This document shows positions 26,844 through 37,100 of a stretch of 64,000 nt of DNA, piece after piece; positions within the stretch are counted from its first letter, which is position 1, and every line of letters starts with the position of its first letter. The stretch lies in NCBI RefSeq assembly GCF_002214465.1, contig NZ_CP015101.1, positions 1,433,013 through 1,497,012 of the forward strand, read 5' to 3'. The stretch comes from Thermococcus barossii (GTDB lineage: Archaea; Methanobacteriota_B; Thermococci; Thermococcales; Thermococcaceae). The position numbers and the translations under genes were made by a program. A model generated the notes under the pieces. That model did no database searches, was not told the origin of the DNA, and saw only the letters and a list, made by a program, of their open reading frames with translations.

Positions 26844-27041
26844 ATGGAGGAGATCATAGAGGCCATTTACGAGGACGGTGTTCTGAAGCCTCTGAAAAAG
26901 CCCCATCTGCGCGATCATGCAAAGGTGAGAATAAAAATCATCGAGATAGACTTAGATGAACTCCTTGACTCAATGGTCATAAGGAAAGTCGAGGGGATCG
27001 ACTACAAACGCCTGAAGGAGGCCTACTATGAGTCGCTCTGA
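26844..27041 (+). CDS. VapB-type antitoxin (AF2212-like family)
   Basis: 65 residues of the AF2212/DUF104 antitoxin type: EEIIEAIYEDGVLKPLKK at the N terminus (AbrB-like DNA-binding part) and an acidic C-terminal toxin-binding helix. TATA ggtttaaagt (26805-26814) and GGTGGGAAC precede the ATG. Its partner VapC is truncated (next entry), so this antitoxin is probably orphaned; it may still control its own promoter. Confidence 0.8.
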   Translation: MEEIIEAIYEDGVLKPLKKPHLRDHAKVRIKIIEIDLDELLDSMVIRKVEGIDYKRLKEAYYESL

Positions 27042-27174
27042 GGTCTTCAACCTACTGCCCAACGACGCCATAATCGTCGCAACGTGCAGAGAGCACAGGA
27101 TTAAGCTCATCCTGACGTTTGACTCCGACTTCAAGAGGGTTCCATTCCTGAAGACCTTCGGTGAAGAGCCATGA
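27028..27174 (+). pseudogene. Truncated VapC (PIN-domain) toxin remnant
   Basis: ATG 27028, overlapping the antitoxin stop as in intact vapBC, opens a 48-residue frame: MSRSEVF then NLLPNDAIIVATCREHRIK, and LILTFDSDFKRVPFLKTF. These are the C-terminal motifs of a PIN toxin, including the NDA and TFDSDF acidic residues. The N-terminal ~80-100 residues with the first catalytic Asp are missing. This fits an in-frame deletion after the first codons. It also overlaps the ATG of the next gene. Confidence 0.75.
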
Positions 27175-27767
27175 AACTCCTCGTCATAGCGCCCTGCCTG
27201 CTCAGCCCCTTCTACGTCTACCGCGGGCCGAAAGAAAAGGAGTACAAAACGGCGCGACTCCTGAGGAAGTCTATCAGAGAGCTAGGCGAGGACTGGCAGG
27301 TTTTAGCCTATCCCTGTCCAGAGTTCGAGCTGATCGGCTGGCCGAGGGCACCGGCGAGCAGGGAAGTTTACGGGAGGCTGGGCATGAGGGAGAGGGCCAA
27401 GGTGATAGCAGACTTCATAGGCCGGGTCTTGACCGAGGAGAGGCCAGAAAAGGTCGTCTTCATCGGCGTCAAGGGCTCCCCGACCTGCGGCGTCTTTCAC
27501 ACCAGCTCCAGCGACCCCGAGGGTTACCCCTACTCCGCCATGCAGGAGTTCTTCTACCTGGGAAAGGAGGAGAGAGTGAGACGTTCGAGGGAGATCGTCG
27601 AGGGACAGAACTTCAAGCTCGTGAAGATGCCGGGGATACTCTTCGAGATACTCACCGCGAGGTTCCCGGAGGGGGTTTACGTCGAGTTCGACAAGGACGA
27701 CGTCGAGGGCAGCATGGAAAGGGTTAAATCGGTTCTTGCCGAACTGGGGCCAGATGATGCAAAATGA
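27171..27767 (+). CDS. DUF523-like protein
   Basis: 198 residues. It keeps the DUF523-type pattern: an N-terminal Cys motif (IAPCLLSPFYVYRG), PCPEFELIGWPRAP, and KGSPTCGVFHTS. The cysteines at about 9, 49 and 106 could bind metal or act in redox or sulfur chemistry, which is an inference. Function unknown. ATG 27171 overlaps the VapC remnant stop; it ends in an ATGA overlap with the next gene. Confidence 0.7.
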   Translation: MKLLVIAPCLLSPFYVYRGPKEKEYKTARLLRKSIRELGEDWQVLAYPCPEFELIGWPRAPASREVYGRLGMRERAKVIADFIGRVLTEERPEKVVFIGVKGSPTCGVFHTSSSDPEGYPYSAMQEFFYLGKEERVRRSREIVEGQNFKLVKMPGILFEILTARFPEGVYVEFDKDDVEGSMERVKSVLAELGPDDAK

Positions 27768-28330
27768 TGTGGTACACCCACGTTGTCTTCGGGGTTCTCT
27801 TCTACCTAATAGCGGTGCTCTTCGGCGCCCCGATGAGCTTAATCAACATCGGAATGGCAGCCTTTGGGGCCTTAATGCCCGACATAGACCACCCCAAGTC
27901 CTACATCTCTACCAAGCTCCCCGGTGGAACGGTCATGCCCCGGTTCGTTGAGCACAGGGGCGCCACCCACACAATAGAGGCGGCTTTTTTAATAACCGCC
28001 CTCGTTGGCGGCCTTGCCTACTGGATAACCGACAGCTACTGGCCAGGCATGGCGTTCTTCCTCGGTTACATCTCCCACCTCTTCGCGGACACCCTGACGG
28101 TCTCGGGGATAAAGTGGAGCCGCTTTTCGAGCTTCCACCCGAGGGGGAAGATAAGAACCGGAACGCGGGGGGAGGGGCTGGTTCTGATACTGGTCACCTT
28201 CACCACGCTGGTGCTCTTCGCCTACCTGCTCCTGCCAGAGGAGACGAGCCGGAACCTGGGCTGGGTCATGCTGATGGCGTTGATAGCGACATTCGCGATA
28301 ATAGGGAAGAAGCTGAAGAGGTTGAAGTGA
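27764..28330 (+). CDS. Membrane-bound metal-dependent hydrolase-like protein (YdjM/DUF457)
   Basis: 188 residues with about four membrane segments. Conserved His/Asp pattern: THVVFGVLFY, GALMPDIDHPKS, FVEHRGATHTIEAAF and FLGYISHLFADTLTVSG. These are the metal-ligand motifs of the LexA-binding, membrane-associated hydrolase family (DUF457/YdjM). Substrate unknown. The ATGA overlap with the DUF523-like gene indicates coupling. It faces glmM end to end without a spacer. Confidence 0.8.
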   Translation: MMWYTHVVFGVLFYLIAVLFGAPMSLINIGMAAFGALMPDIDHPKSYISTKLPGGTVMPRFVEHRGATHTIEAAFLITALVGGLAYWITDSYWPGMAFFLGYISHLFADTLTVSGIKWSRFSSFHPRGKIRTGTRGEGLVLILVTFTTLVLFAYLLLPEETSRNLGWVMLMALIATFAIIGKKLKRLK

Positions 28331-29680
28331 TCAGGCCCTCCCCACCGCCCTCCTCACGATCTCCTCGGTCTTTTCCATCAGCGCCTTCGCTTTTTCCTCT
28401 GTGTGCGCTTCGAGGGTTATGCGCATTATCGGCTCCGTCCCGCTCGGCCTAAACAGAATCCACCAGTCGGCACCCTCTATCCTAACGCCGTCGATGTCTA
28501 TGAGCCTCTCGTAGTCGAAGCTCCTGAGGGCTTCCTCGGCTATGAGCGCCATCGCCCTGGCCTTCTTTTCGTTGGGGCAGGGTATCTTGGCGCGAAGCGT
28601 CACGTAGCGCGGGACTTCTTTAGCGAGTTCGCTCAGCGGGCCGAGCCTGTCGATCATTTCAATGACCAGCGCCCCGGCGAAAATACCGTCCGGCGTTAGG
28701 TTCCACTCCGGTATTATCCACGTCCCGCTCGGCTCGCCGCCGAAGACCCCGCCGTGTCTGGCCAGTTCGTCGGCAACGGCCACATCTCCAACGCGGGTCC
28801 TCACGACCTCACCGCGGAGTGGCCTAACGTAGTCATCGAGGGCAAAACCGGCATCGACGGTAGTAACTATCTTCCCCTTTCCGAACTTCCTCAGCATGTA
28901 GCCGGCTATGAGGCTCAGCATGACCTCATACTCCAGGAAGTTGCCCTCATCGTCCACAACTCCAATCCTGTCCGCGTCGCCGTCGTGCGCTATCCCAACA
29001 TCGGCGCCCATGGCCTTAACTGTCTTGGCCAGCATCGAGAGGCTCTTGGCGTTCGGCTCAAGCTCTCTAACGAAGAACCCGCTCGGGTGGGAGTTGAGGC
29101 TTATAACCCTGTTCCCCAGCTCGCGCTGGAGGTAGGGGCTGAGAACAGAGCCTGCCCCGTTGCCCGAATCGATAACAACGGTGTAGGAATTCTCAAGGTG
29201 AACCATATCGAGGGCGGCTTTTATGTACTCCTCCCTCGGGTCGGCTTTTCTGAGCGCTCCAATCTCGTTCCACGGGGCCTTCCTGAAGTTTCCGGACTCC
29301 AGAATAGCCTCAAGTCTGTTCTCCATCTCGGGGGTGTAGGCCATTCCGTTGGCCTGCCAGACCTTTATGCCGTTGTACTCCGGGGGATTGTGGGAGGCGG
29401 TTATGGTGACGCCGGCATCCGCTTCATAGAGTTTGATTGCAAAGCCGGTAAGGGGCGTGGGCGCGAGGCCTATGTCTATGACATCGACCCCGGTTGAGAG
29501 GAGGCCGCTTATTAAAGCTTGCTTTAACATCTCGCCGCTCGTCCTTGTGTCCATGCCTACGACGACCGTTCCCCCTTCGAGAAACGTCCCGAGGGCCCTT
29601 CCGACGTTGAGGGCGAGCTCCGGGGTCAGCTTTTCGTTGACGACCTCTCGAATCCCGCTGGTTCCGAAGTACTTCCCCAT
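28331..29680 (-). CDS. glmM: Phosphoglucosamine mutase (phosphohexomutase family)
   Basis: 449 residues of the alpha-D-phosphohexomutase family. The phosphoserine loop [13 protein letters not shown] (about residues 95-107), the metal loop DGDADRIG (about 235-242), the sugar-binding GGEPSGT (about 318-324) and the phosphate loop [11 protein letters not shown] (about 415-425) are complete. Archaeal members may also act on phosphomannose or phosphoglucose. ATG 29680 follows GGGTGGTCG; the minus-strand TATA cgttatatccc lies upstream (29722-29732). Confidence 0.88.
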   Translation of the reverse strand: MGKYFGTSGIREVVNEKLTPELALNVGRALGTFLEGGTVVVGMDTRTSGEMLKQALISGLLSTGVDVIDIGLAPTPLTGFAIKLYEADAGVTITASHNPPEYNGIKVWQANGMAYTPEMENRLEAILESGNFRKAPWNEIGALRKADPREEYIKAALDMVHLENSYTVVIDSGNGAGSVLSPYLQRELGNRVISLNSHPSGFFVRELEPNAKSLSMLAKTVKAMGADVGIAHDGDADRIGVVDDEGNFLEYEVMLSLIAGYMLRKFGKGKIVTTVDAGFALDDYVRPLRGEVVRTRVGDVAVADELARHGGVFGGEPSGTWIIPEWNLTPDGIFAGALVIEMIDRLGPLSELAKEVPRYVTLRAKIPCPNEKKARAMALIAEEALRSFDYERLIDIDGVRIEGADWWILFRPSGTEPIMRITLEAHTEEKAKALMEKTEEIVRRAVGRA

Positions 29681-29755
29681 CTCGACCACCCGTGAGCGCT
29701 ATGGTGAAAGGTAACGACGGAGGGATATAACGTTTCCGGCAAGTTGGGAACGGCC

Positions 29756-30412
29756 TCAGGGGTCGAACTCAGCCAGCTCGGTTCCGTTACCATCAAGGAG
29801 GCGGAGCACCACGAGGCCATCAAGGAGTCCCTCGAGGTCAGGAACCATCCGCGCGTACTCACCTGGCATCCCGGCCCCCAGGAGGCTCACCTCGTACACC
29901 CCACCCCCTCCCTCGACGATGACCTCCAGCGGGGCATCCAACCGGGAGTTCAGAAAATAATCGAGCACGCTCCGGGCCGTCCCCTCGTCCGGGCCGGAGT
30001 ACCATACCCTGAACCCGCCTCCCTCGACGTAGCGGTACTCGCTCATCTCCGAGGCCAGAACTGTCCCGTCGGGGGAGTCGAGCTGAAGCCTCACCAGCGC
30101 ACCCCCGAACACGTCCTGGGAAAGCTTCGAGGCGGCGAGGACAAGGAAGAGACCGGACTGGATGGGCCCCCTCCAGGGCGAGGTGACCACGACGTTGTAC
30201 ACCCCACCGGCCTTTCCGACGTGGACGTCGGTTCTTCCCGTGGCACCGAGTTGTCCCCCGACGAAGTCCGCCACGCCCCCTGCCTGGCCCTCGGAGATGT
30301 CCCCCGAATAGTGTACCGTGACGTTCCCGGCAGTGAACGTTCTCTCGAACGTGCATCCCCCGGCCACCACCAGCAGGGCCAGGAGTATGACAACGGCGCT
30401 GAGTTCCCCCAT
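29756..30412 (-). CDS. Exported lipoprotein-like protein, 218 residues
   Basis: Not recognised. It has an N-terminal hydrophobic segment ending in a lipobox-like VVAGGC (Cys about 20), so it is probably lipid-anchored outside the membrane. The rest is rich in Gly, Val and beta-type patterns. The stretch SGLFLVLAASKL...GGALVRLQLDSPDGTVLAS resembles, by eye, a stretch in the 30807-31517 product (TGLLYAVAEKAYRAN...VVRVEAYYLGEPIVA), suggesting a shared domain. Last gene of a four-gene exported-protein operon. Confidence 0.65.
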   Translation of the reverse strand: MGELSAVVILLALLVVAGGCTFERTFTAGNVTVHYSGDISEGQAGGVADFVGGQLGATGRTDVHVGKAGGVYNVVVTSPWRGPIQSGLFLVLAASKLSQDVFGGALVRLQLDSPDGTVLASEMSEYRYVEGGGFRVWYSGPDEGTARSVLDYFLNSRLDAPLEVIVEGGGGVYEVSLLGAGMPGEYARMVPDLEGLLDGLVVLRLLDGNGTELAEFDP

Positions 30413-30418
30413 GGCGGC

Positions 30419-30802
30419 TCACTTCTTCACGAGCCTGTATATGCCGACGGAGACTTCGTAGGTTTCCACGTTCTCTGGAGCTTTGTAGTCAATTCTCACC
30501 TGGAAGGGCTGGCTCGAGCCGTAGATGAACTCGCTCGTCTCCGACTCCGTCAGGACGTTGCCGTTCTCGTCGAGGATGGTTATCTTCACCACCGTTCCCT
30601 CGCTGTCCGCGGTTATCTTGTATTTGCCGGGCTCAAGGACGTGCGAAAGGTAGAAGACGTCCCCGCTGACGGTCTCGCTCTTGACCTCGACCGGAACCTT
30701 GTCGTATGCCGTCTCGTAGTAGTACTGCATCCCGAAGATAGCAGCCACCCCGACGAGGAGGAGCAGGAAGAACCCGATTACGAGCTTTTTGAGCAGTCCC
30801 AT
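30419..30802 (-). CDS. Membrane-anchored extracellular protein, 127 residues
   Basis: Not recognised. One N-terminal transmembrane anchor (LVIGFFLLLLVGVAAIFGM) is followed by an extracytoplasmic beta-rich domain with SHVLEPGKYKITADSEGTVV and ILDENGNVLTESETSEFIYG. It lies 6 bp before the lipoprotein gene and 4 bp after the 236-residue gene, so all are surely cotranscribed. Confidence 0.65.
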   Translation of the reverse strand: MGLLKKLVIGFFLLLLVGVAAIFGMQYYYETAYDKVPVEVKSETVSGDVFYLSHVLEPGKYKITADSEGTVVKITILDENGNVLTESETSEFIYGSSQPFQVRIDYKAPENVETYEVSVGIYRLVKK

Positions 30803-30806
30803 TTTC

Positions 30807-31517
30807 TCACCCCCTTTCGATTTTTATGACCGCCGAGGGGTCCTCGATCTCCCCGGCGTGTATTCCAACTATGTCCCCCGCTCCCATCGTCATCGTGACG
30901 CTCCCGTTTTCGGTCAGGTAGGTTATCGAGACGCTCCCGACCCAGGGGGCGTCTTCAAGAACCACCAGCGACATGGCGAAGTAGTCCTTCCAGAAGCCAT
31001 CGCGGTCGGCGAGGTACTCGAGCGAGACAGTGGCGCTCTCGTTCGTGACGGAAACGTCGTGGATTACAACGTCGAAGAGCCCCAGGTCGGTCTCGATCCT
31101 GAACTCTGGCGTTCTTATGTCCTCGAACTCGGCGTTCTCGAAATCGCCGTTTCTAACGGTCAGGGCAACGATGGGCTCGCCGAGGTAGTAGGCCTCGACG
31201 CGAACCACTCCCGAGTGGTTGGCCCGGTAGGCCTTCTCGGCCACGGCATAGAGAAGGCCGGTGAGGTTTCCGTCTACGGCCGGAACGCCGAGGCGGACGA
31301 GGGTCTCGTTCGGGGAGGACGAAACGCTTACCCTTTCCGCGCCGAGCGAGAGGGCCTCGCCCCTCAGGGTTTCAGCGGAGGGGTTATCCGAACCGGGGGA
31401 GCCTTCGGCCTTCTCCCGTAAAGAGTCGATGTCAAAGCTATCGGGCCCAATGTGGCCAGTCGCGTAGAGGTAGCCCCCGAGGAGAAGGAGGAGGAAGAGG
31501 ACGACCTTGCCCTTCAT
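30807..31517 (-). CDS. Membrane-anchored exported protein, 236 residues
   Basis: Not recognised. N-terminal hydrophobic segment VVLFLLLLLGGYLYATG, then a Ser/Asp-rich linker and two beta-rich parts with Asn-X-Ser/Thr sites. ATG 31517 follows GGAGGGGGTAAT and overlaps the stop of the 508-residue gene upstream; a longer reading frame through that gene lacks any signal segment at its start, so I rejected it. Confidence 0.65.
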   Translation of the reverse strand: MKGKVVLFLLLLLGGYLYATGHIGPDSFDIDSLREKAEGSPGSDNPSAETLRGEALSLGAERVSVSSSPNETLVRLGVPAVDGNLTGLLYAVAEKAYRANHSGVVRVEAYYLGEPIVALTVRNGDFENAEFEDIRTPEFRIETDLGLFDVVIHDVSVTNESATVSLEYLADRDGFWKDYFAMSLVVLEDAPWVGSVSITYLTENGSVTMTMGAGDIVGIHAGEIEDPSAVIKIERG

Positions 31518-33040
31518 ATTACCCCCTCCTCGAAGAGCTTGTTGATGTAGAACCTTATCCTCGCTTCCTGATCCCTGAAGCCCTCCTTCGACTGGGCGTT
31601 GAGGGTCTGAACCCTGCGGGACTGCGAGGTCTCCTCGGTCACGTCGCTCACCGTGTTCCGGATTATCTCGCTGTACTTCAGGCCGGCCTTCTTGTAGAGC
31701 ACCGCCCTCTCGGCAGTCTTCCTGAACTCCCACTCGTAGTCCTGCGCAACGGCCTTCTTCACCGCCACCCCCATGGCCTGGATGGCGTCCTCGAAGGGCT
31801 TCGTCAGCGTGGACGACGGGGCGGCGTTCTTCGCGGGGGAAAGCTTGAGCTCCCTCCCCTCGATGCCGCTCATGTCGTTGTAGAGCGAGGCGCTCCTCTC
31901 GTCCACGTGAAGGTCGAGGGCGGTTTTCTTCACTGCATCCTCGCCCTGGAAGAGCCCGCTGTCCTTGAAGGCCTTGACGTAGTCCTTGAAGAGGTTCAAT
32001 CCGGGTGCGTACCTTCCGAGGAGGTCGTTCAGCTTGTCCATCGAGCCGTCAACGACCCTGTCGAGGACGTATTTGTTGCCGTAGTACTTCAGCCTGAAGC
32101 TCAGGGCAGTTCCGCTGGCCTTCCCGTTCCTGTTGATGACCTTGACGAGTTCCCCTTCCGGAGTCTTGATGCGCACCACCTCGATGTTCCCGCCGCTCAG
32201 TCCCTCAAGCTTTCCCAGCGTTTCGTTCATCCTCGCTTTAGCTTCTGGACTGAGGATCACCCCCGGCCTCTCAAAGCCCGAATCACCGTTGTGAGCCTCC
32301 CCAGTTCCACTCGTGGTTGGAGCGGCAACCTCCGAGCCTCCGGACGGGGCACCGGGTCCACCGGTCAGGGGTATCGAGACCTTGTTCCCTGGGATAGTGT
32401 TGAGGTAGTGGTTGATGAGGGCGGGAAGGGCACCCTCGATGTCGCAGGGAAAACCGTCGTAGTAGTAGCCCCTCGCCCGGATGACGTACGGGCCGCTCGC
32501 GACGATATACTCGACCATCGTCTCAAAGCGAATGGACTCATCCGGGTGGCTCTGAACCCAGCTCTCACACCCGGAGGAGAGGCACTCGTAGGTTGCGACC
32601 CTCCTGAAAATCGCCCACACGAAGTCGGACGAACCCCCGGTTTCGTCAATCGTGTAGCGGTAATGGGTCACCGAGTATGGCTCCCCATCGCTGTCCCTTT
32701 TAACCTCATCCTCATCCTTAAAGGAGGCCCACTTTGACAGGACCTCCTCGTAAAAACCCTTCTCTGCGCCTGCATCGTCGAAGTAGCCCATCCAGAGTTC
32801 CGTGTTGTAAACGTCCTGCCTGCCGGGATCCCTGCAGGCGAAGGCGTATTCCGCCAGGGTCGATGCCCCATCGCTTCCCAGCGTCGTGGCCTCCCACCCC
32901 ACCAGCTTTAGATTGAGGGAGGTAAGCTCTGAATCACCCGGGGGTGAGCGCACGTACGGCTCCGTGACCTCTCCACGTGCCAGCATGGGGGCGAGGAGAA
33001 GAAACACAATGAGCACGGTGCAAAGCCTAAGCATCTTCAT
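31514..33040 (-). CDS. Exported protein, 508 residues, first gene of a secreted-protein operon
   Basis: Not recognised. Signal peptide MKMLRLCTVLIVFLLLAPML, then ARGEVTEP. An N-terminal domain (about 30-230) has four Cys (ACRD, ECLSSGC, PCDIE) that could make disulfides outside the cell. A Pro/Gly/Ser/Thr linker (about 235-275) leads to an alpha-helical, charged C-terminal half (about 280-508). ATG 33040 follows GGGGATGGTTGT; an upstream in-frame Met would precede the signal peptide and is less likely. No C-terminal anchor. Confidence 0.65.
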   Translation of the reverse strand: MKMLRLCTVLIVFLLLAPMLARGEVTEPYVRSPPGDSELTSLNLKLVGWEATTLGSDGASTLAEYAFACRDPGRQDVYNTELWMGYFDDAGAEKGFYEEVLSKWASFKDEDEVKRDSDGEPYSVTHYRYTIDETGGSSDFVWAIFRRVATYECLSSGCESWVQSHPDESIRFETMVEYIVASGPYVIRARGYYYDGFPCDIEGALPALINHYLNTIPGNKVSIPLTGGPGAPSGGSEVAAPTTSGTGEAHNGDSGFERPGVILSPEAKARMNETLGKLEGLSGGNIEVVRIKTPEGELVKVINRNGKASGTALSFRLKYYGNKYVLDRVVDGSMDKLNDLLGRYAPGLNLFKDYVKAFKDSGLFQGEDAVKKTALDLHVDERSASLYNDMSGIEGRELKLSPAKNAAPSSTLTKPFEDAIQAMGVAVKKAVAQDYEWEFRKTAERAVLYKKAGLKYSEIIRNTVSDVTEETSQSRRVQTLNAQSKEGFRDQEARIRFYINKLFEEGVI

Positions 33041-33213
33041 ACAACCATCCCCAAAACGCCCGAAACGCAGGCCTTTCATTTCCAACCATAATCCCCACTT
33101 CCACCGCAACCCATCTCGCGGAAAAGAAAAGCGGGACAGGGCTTCGTATTTCGTAATGTTACGCGTTTTTGGGTAATAAGACTTTCGGAGAAAAAAATTC
33201 GAAGGGAGGGGAA

Positions 33214-33999
33214 TTAGGGAGAAGCCTTCCGAAGATTTCTCGCCAGTTCCACCAGTTTTCTGGCTCTTTCACGGGAAACCTCGTTCTCGACCTTGCCCTC
33301 GCGCTTTATTGAGGTGCCGACTATGAAGGCATCGGCGTACTTCCAGAGCGACGGGAGGTTCTCAACGCTCGTCCCGGAGCCAACCACCACCGGCACGGGG
33401 GAGACCCTCTTTGCCAGGGCGAGCTTCTCGATATCAACTGGCTTTCCGGTTGCCTTCCCACTCACAACTATGGCATCGGCAAGGCCCCTCTCGACGGTGT
33501 CCCTTATGGCATCCTCGAAGTCGAAGAAGTGGACCGCGTGCTTGACGTGGACGTCGGCGAAAACCTCTATTCTGCTTGGAAGGAGCTTTCTGAGCCTCGC
33601 CAGCTCGTGGGCGATGCCCTCGATTACGCCCTGGTCTGTGTAAGCTACACCGCTCAGCACGTTCACCCTTATGAAGTCGGCCTTGACGGCGTAGGCTATG
33701 GAGTAAGCGGCGATCCCGTCATTGCGGAGAACGTTTATTCCGAGGGGAACGCTCACCTCATCGCGGATTGCCTTAGCCACGGCAGTAAAGGCCGCGACGG
33801 TGGTTTTATCGACCACCTTTGGAAACGGGACGTCGCCGAAGTTTTCCACCATTACCGCGTCAAAGCCCGCTTTTTCTAACGTCTTGGCGTCCCTCAGGGC
33901 GGACTCGATGACGGCATCAAAGTTCCCGTCGTACAGGTAGGAGCCCGGGAGAGACCTGAGGTGAACCATCCCTATGAGGGGCTTTCTCTCGAAGTCCAT
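33214..33999 (-). CDS. BtpA/SgcQ family TIM-barrel protein
   Basis: 261 residues of the BtpA family: IGMVHLRSLPGS at the N terminus, AVMVENFGDVPF, SVPLGINVLRNDG, and VVVGSGTSVENLP near the C terminus. Cyanobacterial BtpA affects photosystem I assembly, but this archaeon is not photosynthetic, so the role must differ; a phosphosugar or nucleoside-processing enzyme is possible. Monocistronic, reading away from the transglutaminase-like gene. Confidence 0.85.
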   Translation of the reverse strand: MDFERKPLIGMVHLRSLPGSYLYDGNFDAVIESALRDAKTLEKAGFDAVMVENFGDVPFPKVVDKTTVAAFTAVAKAIRDEVSVPLGINVLRNDGIAAYSIAYAVKADFIRVNVLSGVAYTDQGVIEGIAHELARLRKLLPSRIEVFADVHVKHAVHFFDFEDAIRDTVERGLADAIVVSGKATGKPVDIEKLALAKRVSPVPVVVGSGTSVENLPSLWKYADAFIVGTSIKREGKVENEVSRERARKLVELARNLRKASP

Positions 34000-34078
34000 A
34001 ACATCACCAACCCAAGGACGAGTCGGGGGTAGTTAAGGGTTTTGGGCAGGAATGAACAGGGTAGTACGTTGATGCAAA

Positions 34079-34091
34079 GCCTTATATAACC
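34079..34091 (+). promoter_or_regulatory. TATA element of the transglutaminase-like operon
   Basis: gccttatataaccc lies about 24-30 bases before ATG 34114, so the operon mRNA is probably leaderless or nearly so. Confidence 0.6.
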
Positions 34092-34113
34092 CGCGGTTGA
34101 AGTAAGAAACATC

Positions 34114-37100
34114 ATGGTGGGGCGGAAATACATCGCATTTCTCACCCTCACACTGCTCTCCCTCCTCATTACCTCCGTCGTCCTGGGGCCGGCGCTCATC
34201 GAGGCTCCCCCCGAGACCAAGAGCATCGAGGAACTCCTCTCCCCAAAGCTTCCGCCCGGGAACGAGACCAACGAAACCGGGCCACCGATCGAGGTTCCTG
34301 TTTCTCCCCGCTTCGTTCTCCTGGTAACCGGCGCGGCCCACACACACTACCTCAGACTCAACGTCTACACCGACTACGTGGACGGAAGGTGGCTGACCAG
34401 GAACGCGACGGTGGTGCCGGGCAACACCATCGCCCCCCCTGAGATAAAAGTCCCCCACCACAGCGAAAGGGACAGGATCACGGTCACCTCTTTCCTGCCC
34501 CTCAGCGGAAACCTGTTCACGTCCCTCTACACGACCCGCGTTGACGGTGCCGGGGCCGAGGCGGTTCCGGAATACAACCTTTTCCGGACGGATCTGAACG
34601 TTACATCATACTCATTCTCCTCCATCAGCTACACCTTCGAGTGGCCCTACCTGCTCAACCTGACCGCCGGGAACATGACTGAGTACCTGTCCGCCCCCAA
34701 CGAGACCCGGCTCGCCGAGCTGGCCGGGAGCATAACCCTCGGCTCGCTATCGGACTACGAGAAGGCCCTCAGAATAGCCAGATACCTGGCGAACAACTAC
34801 AGGCACGTGGAAAACGCCACGCCCCCGGCCAACACGGACAGGCTGAGCTGGTTCCTGTTCGAGTCAAAGGAAGGGAGCTCCTACGATTTCGCCTCGGCCT
34901 TCGTAATCCTCGCCCGTCTGAGCGGCCTTCCCGCGAGGCTCGTCGAGGGGGCCTACATAGATGCCGTCCCCCAGACCCAGGTCGTGACCGAGAGGGACAG
35001 GCACTTCTGGGCGGAGGTTTACTTTAACGGGGCCGGGTGGCTGACCTTTGACCCCCTGCATCCCGACCCGAACGTTTACGTGCCGTTTGAGCTCAAAGTT
35101 TATCCCCCCAAGATGACGGTAAATCCCGGCTCGTCCGGAACCGTCACGGTGATGTTTGAACGCGTTGCGAGCGGAACCAACTCAACGGTCACAGTTGAGA
35201 TTCCCTCCCTCGGGAGGATAGCCCTCATCAACGGGTCCGGGGTGTACGACATCACCGTCGGCCCCTTTGATGGGCCCGGCTATTATCCCGTCCTCGTCAG
35301 GGCATCTACAGATGCCGGAGCCCCGGCCTCACTGCTCCAAATTACCGCGGTAACCGTTCCCGGGGACATAACCGTCATACCGGACCAAGCAGCTGTTGGA
35401 CTGCTGAAGGGAAGCCAGGTTACTCTTGGACTTCCGGTGCAGGGCGCCACACAGGACGTGAGGCTCAGCACAACATCCCCCCTCGTTGAAACGTGGTCCT
35501 GGTGGGGGACACCGGGAAGCGAGACCGGCATATACGTCAGGCTGGTCTCACCCCAGGAATACCCCCTCGGATGGCACATCGTGAACATGACCGTTATGAG
35601 CGGTTCAAAGGTATATCCGGTTCATATGCCGGTCTTCGTCATGGAATCAACCTCGGTCAGTGTGGACGTACCGAACACGCTCACCGCGGGCGATTCGCTC
35701 ACAATAAACGGCACTGTGAGGGGAATTCCCGCAGGAGGAGCGCCAGCCACCGGAGAGGTCGCGGTGTTCCTGAACGATGGAAGGAGAAACATCCTGATAG
35801 GCCACGGGAACCTATCAAACGGAAGTTTTTCGCTCCCGGTCAGGATTCCGGGTAATCTGAAACCGGGGACGAAAAGCCTTGCGGTGTACTACATCGCCCC
35901 CCTGGGGTACCCCTACATCTCCTCAACCACCACGCGAGTCGTCATGGTAAAGGGGCTGGCAAAGTTCTCGCTGCCGGAACTGATACTGGCCAGGCCAGGA
36001 AACGTCACAATCGTAGGAAGGCTCGTCGATGGGGCCGGAGAGCCGATAGCCAACGCCACCGTGAGTTACTACCTCGACGGGAAGCCCGTCGGGAACACGA
36101 GCACCCGCACCGACGGAGGGTTCTCCCTGAGGCTCGGCATCCCCGGGATAGAGGAGCACGTCCTGAGCCTGAGGTATCCGGGGAGCTCAAACTACTCACG
36201 GGCATCCATTGACGTCACCGTTGTGACCGTTAGCCTGAAGGTACCGGAGAAAGTCACGGGTGAACTCGGAAAGCCCATCAGGATAAGTGGGGAAATCATC
36301 GGGATTGAAAACGCCAGCCTTAAAGCCTACGTGTTCCCTGGCAAGACGTACACCGCCAACGTCGTCAACGGAAGCTTCGATTTCACGATTGAGCCCTTCC
36401 AGACCGTCGGCGAGAGGACGGTGGAGCTGAGGCACGGTGGCAGGATTCTCAAGAGGATAACCGTCGAGGTGGTCTCCCCGGTTAGGATAGAACTGCTGAC
36501 GTCGGAGGCGAAGGGCGAAAAAACCGCCCGGCTGGAGTTCCGGGTTGTGAACTCGGTCAACGACCCCGTTAGCGGTATCCACCTCAACGTCAGCGTGAAC
36601 GGCCTTGAGATGCGCGCAATGACCAACGGCTCAGGTATAGCCGTCCTTGAGATACCCGTGCCCGAGGAAAGAACCAACGCCACCGTCATCGTTACCTTCG
36701 GGGGCTCCACCTACTACCTGCCCGCGAGCGGAAGGTTTCACGTGATAATCTCCAAAAAGCGGAAAATCCCCTGGCTTTACATCGGCTTGATAGCGGCAAT
36801 CGGCCTAGCACTCGCCAGATATCGGCTCGTAAGGAGAAAACCTGCTGAAAAAAGGCAAGAAAAAATCCTGAAGATAATATTCAACAACGGCATACCCCTG
36901 TTTCAGGAGGGCGAGACGATGGAGATAAGCGTGGAGTGCGACGGTGAACCGGAGCTGTACGTCGACGGCAAACCTTTCGGAAAGGGGCGGGACTTCAGGC
37001 TGACCCTTACCCTTGGAGACCACACGATAGAGGCCCGCTGCGGAGAGCTCGTGGAGAGCGCGAGGGCCAGGGTGCTTCCCAGCTACAACGACGCCGTGGT

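Noticed and set aside
31518-31733. An upstream extension of the 236-residue exported protein, giving 308 residues.
   Set aside because: It would bury the signal segment in the protein and lies inside another gene; GGAGGGGGTAAT supports ATG 31517.
33152-33163. Palindrome CGTAATGTTACG upstream of the exported-protein operon.
   Set aside because: Short arms, single copy, not placed at a clear TATA element.
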